From assembly GCF_905147045.1 (NCBI RefSeq), contig NC_065911.1, positions 7,936,001-8,000,000 on the forward strand: 64,000 nt of DNA, given 5' to 3'. Origin of the DNA: Nymphalis io. Taxonomy: Eukaryota; Arthropoda; Insecta; Lepidoptera; Nymphalidae. The translations under genes were made by a program, and so were the position numbers. Every line of letters starts with the position of its first letter. Position 1 is the first letter of the stretch. Below the pieces are notes generated by a model. It was not told the DNA's origin, ran no database searches, and saw only the letters and a list, made by a program, of their open reading frames with translations. Below are positions 46,401 to 53,499 of the stretch, in pieces.

Positions 46401-49400
46401 GAATAATAAACCTACCACCGGACATTGACAATGCGCTTATAATCTTGATGCTTGACATCGAAAAGGCCCAATACCTGAATAGTACAGAATAATAATAATG
46501 TCCTCCAGACCGATTTCGGCCACAGCGGCCAATCTCAATAGAGATTAGCCAACTGCGCAGGAGATATTATAGTGCACAAGTGTGTGCGCAAACACACTCC
46601 CTATTCCCTAACTCTCATAATCCGATGGGACGGCAATCCGACGCGATCGTAAAGAGTTCAGGCGTAGGACCAACGGCTTTGCGTGTTTTCTGAGACACGA
46701 GAGTGTACACACTTCCAACTTCCAGACTTTAGCTCCTATTAAGAATTTTCTGACAGAAAAACCCAATAACTTTTATTGGCCCGACCTGGGAATTGAACCT
46801 AGAACCTCCGGGTCTGCGGCCTTACTTCTAGCCACTAGACCAACAAGGCACTCAAGATAGAACAGAACACGTAAATCTCAACCGAAGATTTTAAGAAGAG
46901 GATTCAAACACGGGCAAGAATCACTAACTTACATTTGTTATAATGTGTATATAATGCATCTCATGCTTGGCGGTGAAAACACCATGATGAAATTTTGACA
47001 TATATCCCGCATTGGAGGAACATGGTGAAATAAGCTCCAAACTTTCTTCTTAAAAGAAGAGATTAGCCCTGCTGTGTGACATATATAGACTGTTTCTTTA
47101 CAATCTTGAATTTATAATATTTCAAACTCACCTATATACTCAATAGGAAACCTTACTAGTTGTTATAGTTACTACGGACAAGACAAGTTCGCATTGAATT
47201 GCTGCTTGGAGAGTTCGTGATGATTTCTATTGAGCTACAGAGCCATAGGTACTGATTGTTATCAAAACATTTGTTAACAATGGTAAAGTTTAGGTAGAGT
47301 AAATCTTTTCCGAAGGACCACTGAGTCACCCATTTATATTAGGTACAGATGACCTTTTACAATTGTTTTTGTTGGTCCAGCTGAAAGGTGATATCGCTCA
47401 ATGCTTATTCTCCAATTACGTAACGGACATAGCCGCAAACTCGGAATAAATAAATTTATACTTATATTTAGTGAAATCATTCATAAACAGCTCTTTGTAA
47501 GTTTTGAGTCAATAATATGCATATTATTAATAAAAGCTTTGTGTCAATAATATTCCGTTATAAAAATAATCAAGAAATCTACCTAAGTGGAATATTTTTT
47601 GGGCAGGTTGGGACCGCGACATTGTATGATATCATGGTAGATGACCCAAAGATGTTTTGGCTTTTATAATACAAGTAATCTGATCTGGCATGTTCGCGGA
47701 GGCTCGAATGCAATGTTTTTGGACCACAATTCCGTTGCGAGTCACGTCCCTCGTACAGGTTGCCAGCCCCAACATTACCTCAAGGTACTCAAGTATGATG
47801 GCAGGCTAGGCTATCCATATATAGCACGTTGTCGTGGGAGTATATGAGATTAAATTTATTGAAATAAATCATTTATTTTTTCTATAACTCTGAATATCTG
47901 ACGTCTTTCTTGAATGTCGAATATTACACGTGCAATGCAAAGTTTCACATCAAGAAATACCGATGTCGGTGTATATAATGCCAGCCCTACAATAAAGAGC
48001 AACTTGAAAAAATAGTTAATATGTTATTGAAGTGGGTAGCGCGATATAAACATGTTTGCACTATGAGCTCAGTGTTTTGACGTCTTGTGTAAACATCGAC
48101 TAGCAAGTGTTCAATGTAAACTATTATATGTGACCATTTTTAATAATAACGATGTATAAGCGCGTATATGTTATGCGAGACTAGAATGATGAAAGTCGAA
48201 TGAAATTTATGAAACTAAATCTTTATTGATATCGTACGTATTTAGTTTATTTAAATAATTATTGTATTATAATATATTGTTGTTTTTAAACGACATAATT
48301 TTGATTAAAATAAAATACTAAGTCAAAGTGTAATGTACTTTACTTTAGTGTATTATATATCTCGGCTCGGTTAGATAGGTAGCACGCACTTCATCCACTC
48401 ATCAGATAATGTACCGCCAAGCAGCAATTTTTAGTGATGTTGTATTGAACTGTGAATGAGTAAGTTTAACAGGCGCAAGGGACGTAATATACCGCTGGTT
48501 TTTTATTGGGTATTCCGATGTTCGGAGCGCACTCGGCGCCTTGGATACTGGTGAACCCCACATACCCCCCACTGTTCCCGTGGGGGAAACGCGTAACGCG
48601 TTTTTCCAGCGTTAAAAAAAAGGACCACTAGACCACCAACGATGCATTCAAGTATAAAGTTATTAAAGAAATATTTGATTCGGAATATATATTTTCTGGT
48701 AGCCATAGAGCACTTCTATAGGAGGGGGATTGTAATGGATGAATAAATATGTATGTTTTCAGTAAGTTAGTAAACTAAGAACATACGGGAGGGTCCGCGA
48801 TGCGTTATATCGATACGATACCACAGCCTCTCCGATCTGTGTAAGACGGCCATCACAGTGGTTTTAGTGGGTAAGAATCCATTTCCCAAAGCCTGCGCTG
48901 AAGGTTTCTACTACGTTAAAAAAGACTAAAAAACATGTATGTAAAGAATATCTGAGCATGACCATGAAATCCTTATCCCTTACAATCAAAATATTGAACA
49001 AAACTTTTAGAGCGACTCTACGATACAAAATGAAGCCTCCTAATTTCATGGATTATAGTTTTGGCTGTGTACTATCTGTCAGTTAATCAAAAACGTTTTA
49101 TTATAATATAATTCCCGTTTACTGTATTTAAGCGATTTCTTTTGCTTACAGAGGGTAGTCAACAAAATTGTCGACGAGGCATAATTCAAAAGCGTTGCTA
49201 TAAAAAACGCTTTGTAAGTTTTTAAGTTACATGTATATGTGATTTTTAACAAAAGCTGATATTTCCGTGTGGATATAACTTAAATCTTAATAGTTCACGG
49301 GTTCAACTCCAGAGGAAAAATGTGCATTTCATTAGCTGAATTTGTTTCACATTTATAAGCGTGGACGAAACTGATTCGTCTAGCTATATGATGTCATTCT

Positions 49401-52400
49401 AATAGATTTAGTTTACGGATTTAGGTTACGGCCATTTTCAACGGAACCTACACTATAGAATATGAATATTTTTTTTTAAAGTCATACAGATCGGTAATTG
49501 ATCACCAATGCTCATAGCCATCGGCACTGTAAGAAATACTAACCATCCTTTATATTCAATGAGCTACCACTTAAGGTATGTCTATTGTGCTTAGTTACTT
49601 GATTCAATCACCTTTCAAGCCGAAACAAAACCACACTAAGCATTGCTATTCAGCTGAAGAATATGTTATGAGGACATACCATTAAGTGAACATTTGTGTG
49701 AAAGTGATTTACTGGTAGGGCTTTGTGCAAGCCCGTCTGTGTAGGTACCGCCCGCTCATCAGAAAATTGTGTTCCGTTATGAAGGGTGATTACAGGCACA
49801 AGGGACATAATATCTTAGTTCCCAAGGTAGGTGAACATGTCTTACAATGCCAATGTCTATGGACGTTAGTGACTTACCATCAGGACCATATGCTCGTCCG
49901 CCTACCTGTTCTAAAAGAAAATATTCCTAATAACAATTGTAGTGGTTTTTTTATTATAAAACTGCAACAATAACAACTTATCCAACACGATAACAGAATC
50001 GCGCACGTTTCATACAAGATTAATAAACAATTATAAACGCTTACAAATGTATTTATTTTTCTGTCACGTAGTTGTAAATAAATTCATGTACGTGATATTA
50101 TTGTGATTACGTTTCGAAGAAGAAATTTTTATAATACGTAATGAATGTGCTTCATTTACGGAAATGTTTGCGTGAAAGTGTAAACAATTAATTTCGTTAT
50201 TTTACAATAATCTACTTGGATTTTTTTTATTTATTTTAGACTAGCTTTAACCGCGATTTCGCTCGTCATACTTTAAAATTGTTTTACACCAATTTACATA
50301 AATATTTCTTTAAAAAATGGAAGATTTTTATACAAAAACTACTTTACGGGTAATTTTCATGGTGTTAATAGTTTGGGCTGAGCATTGATATGCCAGTAAG
50401 TCAATCAGTTATTCTTTTATATATATAAATATATATATAGATTTAACATTGTATCAAATCTGATTAAAATCACCGCTAAGCAAAAATCTAAAATTAAAAT
50501 TGCTAAATAAAAATACCAATTCTTTTTTTTACAATATAAAACAACTATTAGGTAGGCGGTAATTGATAAGCACCACACAGACATTGAAGCCGTTAGAAAT
50601 ATAAACCCTTTCTTACATCACCAACGCGCCACCAACCACGAGAACTAAGATGTTCTATGACTTATGTAGTTAAAACAAAAACTGCAAACAATTTTTTTTT
50701 TATTTTCTTTAGGCAGTTTGTGTTACCGGTTCCCGCTTATAACTTCTCCTCATTAAGATCATATAGTTAAGTCCTATAGCCACTAACCTTCTCCAGTAGA
50801 CAACAGACAAACTATCTCAAAATTAATTATTGAAATCGAAATTTTAGTTTCTGATATTAACGCGTTCAAATATATGAACCATCGGGCTCTATAATATAAA
50901 TATCATATAGATATATACATTTTAGATAAGCACCGTCCGTGTGTTTATGCAGTGAGTAATATCGCTCTCGTGTATGTAATACAATGTTTTGTTATGGTTT
51001 TTTTACGAAAAACATGAGACGGTGGTACCTTAATAACAACATTTGTCGCGCTCTGTAAACTAAAGTTGATTTGTTATAATATTTTTTTTATATACAGCCG
51101 AGTTGAGCCAGTGGTAAGAACGCGTGAATCTTAACCGATGATCGTGCGTACAAAGCCAAGCATCACTGAAGTTTTGCATGTGCTTAATTTGTGATTATAA
51201 TTCATCTTGTGCTTTTCGGTGAAGGAAAACATCGTGAGGATACCTGCATGTCTAATTTCTCTGAAATTTTGCCACATGTGCATTCCACCTACCCACATTG
51301 GCGTAGCGTGGTGGAATAAAATCCAACCCTTCTCCTCAAAAAGGGAGAGGAGGCTTTAACCCAGCAGTGGGACATTTACAGGCTGTTACCGTTACCGTAA
51401 TTTTTCATATGTGTTGAGTCCGCCAAATAAAATCTATTTGAAAGAATATTTGAACTCTTTGAACGTTTAAATTTATCTTAAGGGAATTATATAATTATAT
51501 AATTAACTTTTCAATTGATACAAAATATCTAATCTAATGATACTGTTAACGAGTGCCGACAATAAAGTCAAACATATTTATTATAATACAATATTCTGTC
51601 CTGTCTAGCCCTGACTAACTATCAAAGTATAGCCAATACTATTGCGTCTAGAAATCTAATATTTGGAACGTTTTATTTTTAAAAAGGATTTACAGAAATT
51701 TTAACTTGAAGATAGGAAATGGGAGGGGGGTAGCTTTGTATAAATATTACCCGTACAATTTCGGAACCTGCAATTTACTGGTGGTAGGGCTTTGTGCAAG
51801 CTCGTCTGGGTAGGTACCACCCACTCATCAGATATTCTACCGCAAAACAGCAATACTTGATATTGTTGTGTTCCGGTTTGAAGGGTGAGTGAGCCAGTGT
51901 AATTACAGGCACAAGGGACATAAAATCTTAGTTCCCAAGGTTGGTGGCGCATTGGATATGTAAGCGATGGTTGACATTTCTTACAATGCCAATGTCTAAG
52001 AGCGTTGGTGACCACTTACCATCAGGTGGCCCATATGCTCGTCCGCCTTCCTTTACTATAAAAAAAAAAAACAAGTTCACTAGGACGTTACACTTGCCTT
52101 TTGATTGCTAAATATCTACCACCGTCTCGGATAGAAATACCTCAAGCCTGAGAGGAACCGGTAGAAGAAAATCAGCGGCATTTTTTCTCTCACTTCATAT
52201 ATCAAAAATAAGTAAAAATAGAGATTGGAACTGCGAGGAGGTGTTTTATATACTACTTTTTCCACTGTCCATGAATCTTCAGCCATGATAAAAACGATGA
52301 TATTATGCTCAAGACCCTGGCAGCTTTAGCTTAACATGTGCTCGGTATTTTTTACGTTTTAGGTAGTCACAAGAGCAAATGGGCTACCTGATGTTCAGTG

Positions 52401-53431
52401 GTCACCACCGCCCATAGACACAGGCGATATAAGTAATATTATTACAATTCCATATCGCCAATGCGTCAGAAACCTTGGGAAAGAAGATGTTATGTCCCTT
52501 GTGCCTAGTTACACTGTCTCACTCACCCTTCAAACTGAATCCCAATAATACTATGTATTGCTGTTAAGCGGTATAATATCTAATGAGTGTATTGTTCCTA
52601 CTGTGGAATCTAATATGCGCAACGCAATTGTGGATTATGATATAATAACAAATACAATAAATGGCCACGAGAATGGCTGTCGTAGCTGAAATGCTCCGGA
52701 AGACATCATCGACTCACCCATTAAACCAAAACAAAGCAAAATATTGCTATGTTGTAGAATAACTCTATTAAATACATACTGTATTATATACTATATATAA
52801 ATATCATTGTATTTAATTGGTGATATAATTGGAATTGTTTTTTTCTTCACAGTAAAATTTACATAACGAAAAAGTGTTACCGTAACCGTAACAGCCTGTG
52901 AATGTCCCACAGCTGGGCTCAAGGCCTCCTCTCCTCTTTTTGAGGAGAAGGTTTGGAGCTTATTCCACCACGCTGCTCCAATGCGAGTTGGTTGAAAAAG
53001 TGTTACGTTTAATTTATTTATAATTATGAAAATTGAAATATTATAATCTTATTTTAAAACTGACATCATTCAATATGTATATACATATATAATTATGTAG
53101 AAAAAAAATGTCGGATGATTTCTGAAATAATTATACGGAAACGCAGAACCTTAATTTATTAGAAACTGGCTGCTATCTGCTTATAGATACTTTTACAAAT
53201 CTTATTACAAATTGCTTTCATGTGATTAACCAATTAACTATCTCGTGTTGATAATAAAATCATGAAATAATCTACATCTAAAGTAACCCTGGCAAATGAC
53301 CCACCCACATTGGGTGTTGGAATAAGCTCCGCTTTTACATTGAAAGCATTACCATTTATTACACAATAATAATTATACTACAAATAAATTAAGATAATAA
53401 AATAACTCACCTGTCTCACAGCGTACAACAT
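29086..53431 (-). CDS. FoxP: FoxP, forkhead box P transcription factor (whole gene)
   Basis: FoxP is the single insect member of the FOXP family, a nuclear DNA-binding transcription factor that dimerises through a leucine zipper. Spliced coding exons on the minus strand: 53411-53431, 44038-44126, 42698-42800, 42182-42388, 41380-41491, 40819-40935, 40472-40580, 40018-40190, 39295-39372, 38240-38284, 37520-37596, 36559-36660, then one of two alternative exons (35903 downward, or 32806-32975), 31279-31354, 30766-30857, 29790-29938, 29086-29249. With the 32806-32975 exon the total is 1,884 nt (627 residues), all phases agree and no stop intervenes. Zinc finger Cys236, Cys241, His254, His259; leucine zipper about 270-297; forkhead from Arg366 (RPPFTYASLIRQ) to about 455. 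Vertebrate FOXP proteins are slightly longer and more Gln-rich. Exact splice sites are my reading, not transcript-proven. Confidence 0.95.
29528..29771 (+). mobile_element. SINE-A copy, diverged, in FoxP intron 16
   Basis: GGTGGTTGGGTTTTGTGCAA to TTGCCCATCCGCTTACC. Its tail ends about 20 bases from the donor of exon 16 (29789). Confidence 0.75.
29790..29938 (-). CDS. FoxP: FoxP coding exon 16
   Basis: GTTCACAG|TCGGCCACC to AACAAAG|GTAATAA. It encodes RPPIMNGYGNSSSSHDVKAE, DLSANEAQDVKPN. VKAE fits the SUMO-attachment consensus, like the VKEE site in the vertebrate FOXP tail. Confidence 0.85.
30434..30682 (+). mobile_element. SINE-C copy in FoxP intron 15
   Basis: GACGAGCCGGTTGGCGTGG head, B box near 30486 with one change (GGTTTGATTCC), end GTCCCAGGATATT followed by an (ATT)n microsatellite at 30680-30698. 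Confidence 0.85.
30766..30857 (-). CDS. FoxP: FoxP coding exon 15
   Basis: AATTCCAG|GGCATGATGG to GATTACAG|GTTAGT. It encodes GMMEDCNLSYMTGDDHMMQS and EEYPTSHDDY, an acidic Met-rich segment. Confidence 0.85.
31279..31354 (-). CDS. FoxP: FoxP coding exon 14
   Basis: TTACGACAG|GTTCATGG to CTTCAG|GTAAATA. It encodes FMGAQSPPMMTSPHSYNEAL, KRNLQ. One split-codon base at the start fits exon 13b, and also the weak donor of 13a. Confidence 0.85.
31500..32800. other. FoxP intron between exons 14 and 13b
   Basis: AT-rich with no repeat I recognise. Open frames here are compositional. Confidence 0.4.
32806..32975 (-). CDS. FoxP: FoxP alternative exon 13b (divergent recognition helix and wing)
   Basis: GAATTATAG|AACGCGATC to CCCCCACA|GTAAGG. 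It encodes NAIRTNLSLHKCFVRYEDDF, GSFWMVDDAEFVKRRHLSRG and RPRKYEPSPGPNAAPP. It enters in phase 0 like exon 13a, and its donor phase fits exon 14 (CA+G gives Gln). In the recognition helix Thr replaces the His that follows Arg in exon 13a. The RGRPRK stretch is a basic, AT-hook-like or nuclear-localisation motif. Insect FoxP genes are known to carry alternative forkhead exons of this kind. Confidence 0.9.
34063..34358 (-). mobile_element. SINE-B copy between the two alternative FoxP exons
   Basis: GTAACAGCCTGTGAATGTCC to AGGCCATCTCG, near full length. It lies in the intron separating exons 13a and 13b, in the same sense as FoxP. Confidence 0.85.
34428..34480. repeat. (TA)n microsatellite
   Basis: An uninterrupted TA dinucleotide run of roughly 50 bases in the intron between the alternative FoxP exons. 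Confidence 0.85.
34650..35640. other. Strand-asymmetric GTGTA/TGTAT-rich intron segment
   Basis: On the plus strand C is scarce and words such as GTGTA, TGTAT and GTATA recur. On the FoxP sense strand it is therefore rich in ACAC, TACA and ATACA. It lies immediately downstream of exon 13a. No repeat family recognised. Confidence 0.55.
35664..35903 (-). CDS. FoxP: FoxP alternative exon 13a (vertebrate-like recognition helix and wing)
   Basis: CAAACAG|AACGCGGT starts the exon in phase 0. It encodes NAVRHNLSLHKCFMRVENVK and GAVWTVDEVEFYKRRPQR, the classic FOXP form with the DNA-contacting Asn, Arg and His of the recognition helix. The frame then stays open through GYSRPADLLYF to a TAG at 35664-35666, and GC content drops sharply just past that stop, which suggests a terminal exon (490-residue protein). 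Alternatively a weak donor GG|GTACTC at 35760/35761 would join exon 14 in the right phase (618 residues). I see no strong donor. An ATTAAA-type signal lies about 190 bases downstream at 35473-35478. Confidence 0.85.
   Translation of the reverse strand, partial: NAVRHNLSLHKCFMRVENVKGAVWTVDEVEFYKRRPQRAAHAPPPLHGYSRPADLLYFDTHCTRTTPHCRSRGHPKRQH
36559..36660 (-). CDS. FoxP: FoxP coding exon 12 (forkhead helix 2 region)
   Basis: AATTCCAG|GCCATTATT to TGGAAG|GTAAGAT. It encodes AIIESPDKQLTLNEIYNWFQ and STFCYFRRNAATWK. Phase 0 at both ends. The intron just upstream carries a SINE-A remnant almost up to the acceptor. Confidence 0.95.
36680..36785 (-). mobile_element. SINE-A remnant beside the FoxP exon 12 acceptor
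   Basis: TTTTTATGAATATGTAGGCA, GGCTACCTGATGGTAA and ATAGACATTGGCATCATAAG match the SINE-A 3' end, inverted. The tail lies only ~20 bases upstream of the exon 12 acceptor in FoxP sense. Confidence 0.7.
36883..37184 (+). mobile_element. SINE-B copy, near full length, FoxP intron 11
   Basis: GCCGAGATGGCCCTGTGGTA head with B box GGGTTCAAACCC, through to ACATTCACAGGCTGTTACG. Good copy for defining the family. Confidence 0.9.
37313..37470 (+). repeat. Degraded dispersed repeat
   Basis: AAGCCCGGCTGACTTCGTC and GGTAATCGGTCAAAAAGCC resemble widespread lepidopteran repeat debris. Low confidence. Confidence 0.3.
37520..37596 (-). CDS. FoxP: FoxP coding exon 11 (start of forkhead domain)
   Basis: CTTTTTAG|AGATTCAACG to TTCGACAG|GTAAGTT. 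It encodes IQRNREFYKTADVRPPFTYA, SLIRQ; the last part is the first helix of the forkhead fold and is nearly identical to vertebrate FOXP. Confidence 0.95.
37770..37905 (-). mobile_element. SINE-A copy, strongly diverged
   Basis: TTATGTACCCCTTGTGCC, CCTTCAAACGGGAACACAA and GGTAGAATATGTGATAAGTG match the inverted SINE-A body. Confidence 0.6.
38240..38284 (-). CDS. FoxP: FoxP coding exon 10 (45-nt microexon)
   Basis: TCTCTCAAG|GTCTACC to CAACAAG|GTAAAA. It encodes LPYMLERAGLDVQQ plus split codons. It enters and leaves in the same phase, so skipping keeps the frame. Confidence 0.8.
38319..38553 (-). mobile_element. SINE-A copy, old, FoxP intron 9
   Basis: Poly-T, GGGTGGACCACCTGATGTTA, ACATTGGCGATGTAAGAAAT, CCTTGGGAACTAAGATGTTA. 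It is more diverged than the neighbour at 38567. Confidence 0.75.
38567..38830 (-). mobile_element. SINE-A copy, younger, FoxP intron 9
   Basis: TTTTTTTATAGAATAGGAAGG to GCACAAAGCTCTACCA, close to consensus with a ~25-base deletion near 38745. It stands in tandem with the older copy in the same orientation. Confidence 0.85.
39295..39372 (-). CDS. FoxP: FoxP coding exon 9
   Basis: CTTTCAG|GTCCCGCC to GCTGGAG|GTAATA. It encodes ASEGASPGPVRRRVSDKSGV, AIAG. The VRRRVSDK block matches the vertebrate FOXP IRRRHSDKYN linker between zipper and forkhead. Confidence 0.9.
40018..40190 (-). CDS. FoxP: FoxP coding exon 8 (zinc-finger His pair and leucine zipper)
   Basis: GTTCCAG|GCACCTGG to CCGCACG|GTACGC. 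It encodes the KHLEGAH His pair, TLDDRSAAQARVQMQVVAQL and ELQLRRERDRLAAMMRHLHA, the dimerisation zipper (V271, Q278/L279, L283, L290 region). The exon is very GC-rich. The vertebrate CtBP-binding PLNLV-type block after the zipper is not visible. Confidence 0.95.
40472..40580 (-). CDS. FoxP: FoxP coding exon 7 (zinc finger, first half)
   Basis: ATTTTCAG|GCTTAATG to CTCAA|GTAAGTG. It encodes HPLFGRGVCKWPGC and EDFQAFL, the first Cys pair of the single C2H2 zinc finger. This matches the GVCKWPGCE block of FOXP proteins closely. Confidence 0.95.
40819..40935 (-). CDS. FoxP: FoxP coding exon 6 (Gln-rich)
   Basis: CTACACAG|GCTCTCTAC to CCTCCAG|GTTTGATC. It encodes SLQQQLGAQQQQLVQQLQAV, QRQYLMH and APLSVPPNAPP. 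The LQAVQRQYLMH block matches the FoxP helix before the zinc finger. The long vertebrate polyglutamine tract is reduced to runs of three or four. Confidence 0.9.
41380..41491 (-). CDS. FoxP: FoxP coding exon 5
   Basis: TTTTACAG|CACATGTCG to TCTCCAG|GTAATGG. It encodes HMSSEAAKRQLEQSRLQDQI and NLNLLSQSHLQPPDSSP, a predicted helical Gln-rich segment. Confidence 0.9.
41625..41884 (+). mobile_element. SINE-A copy, FoxP intron 4
   Basis: GTTTGTGCAAGCCCGTCTGG to TTCCTATTCTATAAAAAAAA, with small deletions near 41650 and 41840. Confidence 0.85.
41899..42025 (+). mobile_element. SINE-A fragment, diverged
   Basis: AAGATTGGTGGCGCATTGGC to AAGATGGCCAATTTGCATAC and an A-rich end. It directly follows the younger copy and is probably an older insertion. 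Confidence 0.65.
42182..42388 (-). CDS. FoxP: FoxP coding exon 4 (Ser/Pro then Gln-rich)
   Basis: TTTCCACAG|GCATCAG to AAGCAG|GTTAG. It encodes a Ser/Pro/Ala-rich stretch, then LLAMQLLDQHSQLQALMKQR and LFHQHHMQKQ, typical of the Gln-rich repressive N-terminus of FoxP proteins. Length 207 nt, phase 0 at both ends, so it could be skipped without a frameshift. Confidence 0.9.
42698..42800 (-). CDS. FoxP: FoxP coding exon 3 (Arg/Ser/Pro-rich)
   Basis: TTGTAG|GGAGGAG to GCACGA|GTAAGAT. It encodes EETGRWGGDARRRRRSSPPR, RSPPP and NNEPLSLAR. The run of five Arg followed by SSPPRRSPPP is SR-like and could serve as a basic targeting segment or phosphorylation cluster; that role is inference. Confidence 0.85.
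42941..43250 (+). mobile_element. SINE-B copy, near full length, FoxP intron 2
   Basis: CGAGATGGCCCAGTGGTAAG head with intact B box GGGTTCAAACCC, to GGGACATTCACAGGCTGTTA and CGTTACTGTTACTG. Confidence 0.9.
43251..43318 (-). mobile_element. SINE-D fragment
   Basis: TCAATTTCGACCAGGGCGGC, CAATGTCAAGAGAAACTAGC matches the 3' end of SINE-D, inverted. It abuts the SINE-B copy. Confidence 0.55.
43437..43531. repeat. Inverted repeat with tRNA-like B box
   Basis: TGGACTAACGT with GTGTTACAGT on the left pairs with CACTGTAACAC and ACGTTAGTCCA on the right. A B-box-like GGGATCCGAACCC sits between. Could be a small MITE or a folded SINE head. Confidence 0.45.
43551..43869 (+). mobile_element. SINE-A copy with palindromic 3' end
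   Basis: ACTGGTGGTAGAGCTTTGTG to CCCATATGCTCATGCAAG. Then an inverted SINE-A tail (TTTTATGGAATAGGAAGG) faces a normal tail (CCTTCCTATTTCATAAAA) across five bases. Confidence 0.8.
44038..44126 (-). CDS. FoxP: FoxP coding exon 2
   Basis: TTCTTAG|GGTCCGGAG to TTAGACAG|GTAAGAG. It encodes GPEPVLNSSTGGTAKPPPLN and SFELDRCLD, low-complexity N-terminal sequence. It enters in phase 0 and leaves two bases of the next codon. Confidence 0.85.
44130..45020. other. FoxP intron 1, AT-rich part
   Basis: No repeat recognised apart from an (ATT)n tract at about 44835-44857. Confidence 0.35.
45030..45262 (-). mobile_element. SINE-D copy, diverged
   Basis: AACCCAACACGACCGGAAAG and ACCTGGGGATGGAACTC, CCAACGAGGCTGTC match the inverted SINE-D, with the head at the right. 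Confidence 0.6.
45838..46141 (-). mobile_element. SINE-B copy, near full length
   Basis: GTAACAGCCTGTTAATGTCC to AGGCCATCTCGGC; the B-box region is disrupted (GGCAGGCCCGTCTTTGAACC). Confidence 0.85.
46494..46853 (-). mobile_element. SINE-D copy, full length (best example)
   Basis: GTCCTCCAGACCGATTTCGG at the left, through AATCCGATGGGACGGCAATC, to the tRNA-like head: B-box complement GGGAATTGAACC, then TCTAGCCACTAGACCAACAA. The (AAT)n tail lies at 46487-46496. Confidence 0.85.
46863..47096 (+). mobile_element. SINE-B copy, old and diverged
   Basis: ATTCAAACACGGGCAAGAAT, ATGCATCTCATGCTTGGCGG, TGGTGAAATAAGCTCCAAAC match the SINE-B order with many changes. Confidence 0.65.
47110..48360. other. 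FoxP intron 1, no recognised element
   Basis: AT-rich overall, with a GC-richer part at 47605-47845 that includes a 68-codon open frame (plus strand) without recognised content. Confidence 0.35.
48362..48490 (+). mobile_element. SINE-A fragment, diverged
   Basis: GGTAGCACGCACTTCATCCA, CTCATCAGATAATGTACCGC and CAGGCGCAAGGGACGTAAT match the 5' half of SINE-A. Confidence 0.6.
48493..48611. mobile_element. Short MITE-like or dispersed repeat with CGCTGG ends
   Basis: CGCTGG at 48493-48498 and CCAGCG at 48606-48611 are inverted ends around GTTCGGAGCGCACTCGGCGC and CCCGTGGGGGAAACGCGTAA. GC-rich and unlike its surroundings. Confidence 0.5.
49469..49690 (-). mobile_element. SINE-A copy, strongly diverged
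   Basis: Poly-T, GCACTGTAAGAAATACTAAC, CTTTCAAGCCGAAACAAAAC, GAAGAATATGTTATGAGG. Confidence 0.55.
49711..49921 (+). mobile_element. SINE-A copy with internal deletions
   Basis: CTGGTAGGGCTTTGTGCAAG, a gap, then GATTACAGGCACAAGGGACA to GCCTACCTGTTCTAAAAGAA. Confidence 0.8.
50240..50410 (+). repeat. Degraded dispersed repeat
   Basis: GACTAGCTTTAACCGCGATT, TCGCTCGTC resembles the common lepidopteran phrase seen at 5022 and 63379. Confidence 0.35.
50523..50670 (-). mobile_element. SINE-A fragment, diverged
   Basis: GGTAGGCGGTAATTGATAAG, CTTACATCACCAACGCGCCA, CCAACCACGAGAACTAAGAT. Confidence 0.55.
51097..51396 (+). mobile_element. SINE-B copy, near full length
   Basis: GCCGAGTTGAGCCAGTGGTA head (B box damaged: GTGCGTACAAAGCC) to GGGACATTTACAGGCTGTTA, CCGTTACCGT. 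Confidence 0.85.
51778..52071 (+). mobile_element. SINE-A copy, full length (good consensus example)
   Basis: CTGGTGGTAGGGCTTTGTGC to CTTCCTTTACTATAAAAAAA. Its antisense carries the recurrent 'MRHQPWELRF' frame, extended to 104 codons by chance. Confidence 0.9.
52350..52603 (-). mobile_element. SINE-A copy, diverged
   Basis: GGGCTACCTGATGTTCAGTG, GTCACCACCGCCCATAGACA, GTTATGTCCCTTGTGCCTAG. Confidence 0.7.
52660..52708 (+). mobile_element. SINE-D 3'-end fragment
   Basis: ATGGCTGTCGTAGCTGAAAT, GCTCCGGAAGACATC resembles the SINE-D terminus. Confidence 0.4.
52868..53006 (-). mobile_element. Truncated SINE-B with a 13-bp target-site duplication
   Basis: The insertion (52881-52993) is bracketed by exact copies of GAAAAAGTGTTAC at 52868-52880 and 52994-53006. 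Confidence 0.85.
53285..53332 (-). repeat. Possible SINE-B fragment near FoxP exon 1
   Basis: CCACATTGGGTGTTGGAATAAGCTCC is a weak match, about 80 bases from the FoxP exon 1 donor. Confidence 0.3.
53411..53431 (-). CDS. FoxP: FoxP coding exon 1 (start codon)
   Basis: ATG at 53429-53431 opens a seven-codon coding piece, MLYAVRQ, followed by a good donor CAG|GTGAGT. An in-frame TAG lies four codons upstream, which supports this ATG. It ends in phase 0, matching exon 2. A possible acceptor (CTTTAG) about 24 bases upstream means the 5' UTR may begin in a separate exon further right. Confidence 0.7.
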
Positions 53432-53499
53432 CGCAAACTTTTTCTATATACTTCTAAAGTTATTAATAATTTTATAAGACGGCTCACTTGCTCGAGTCT

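Larger units (their letters stand above)
44127..53410 (-). other. FoxP intron 1 (9.3 kb)
   Basis: The largest intron of the gene. It holds SINE-A, B and D copies listed separately. The open frame at 47641-47847 has no recognised content. Confidence 0.6.

Noticed and set aside
47641..47847. 68-codon frame in FoxP intron 1
   Set aside because: Slightly GC-richer than the surroundings but with no recognised motif or splice context. It may be old repeat debris.
51701..52015. 104-codon minus-strand frame
   Set aside because: This is the same SINE-A frame in the copy at 51778-52071.
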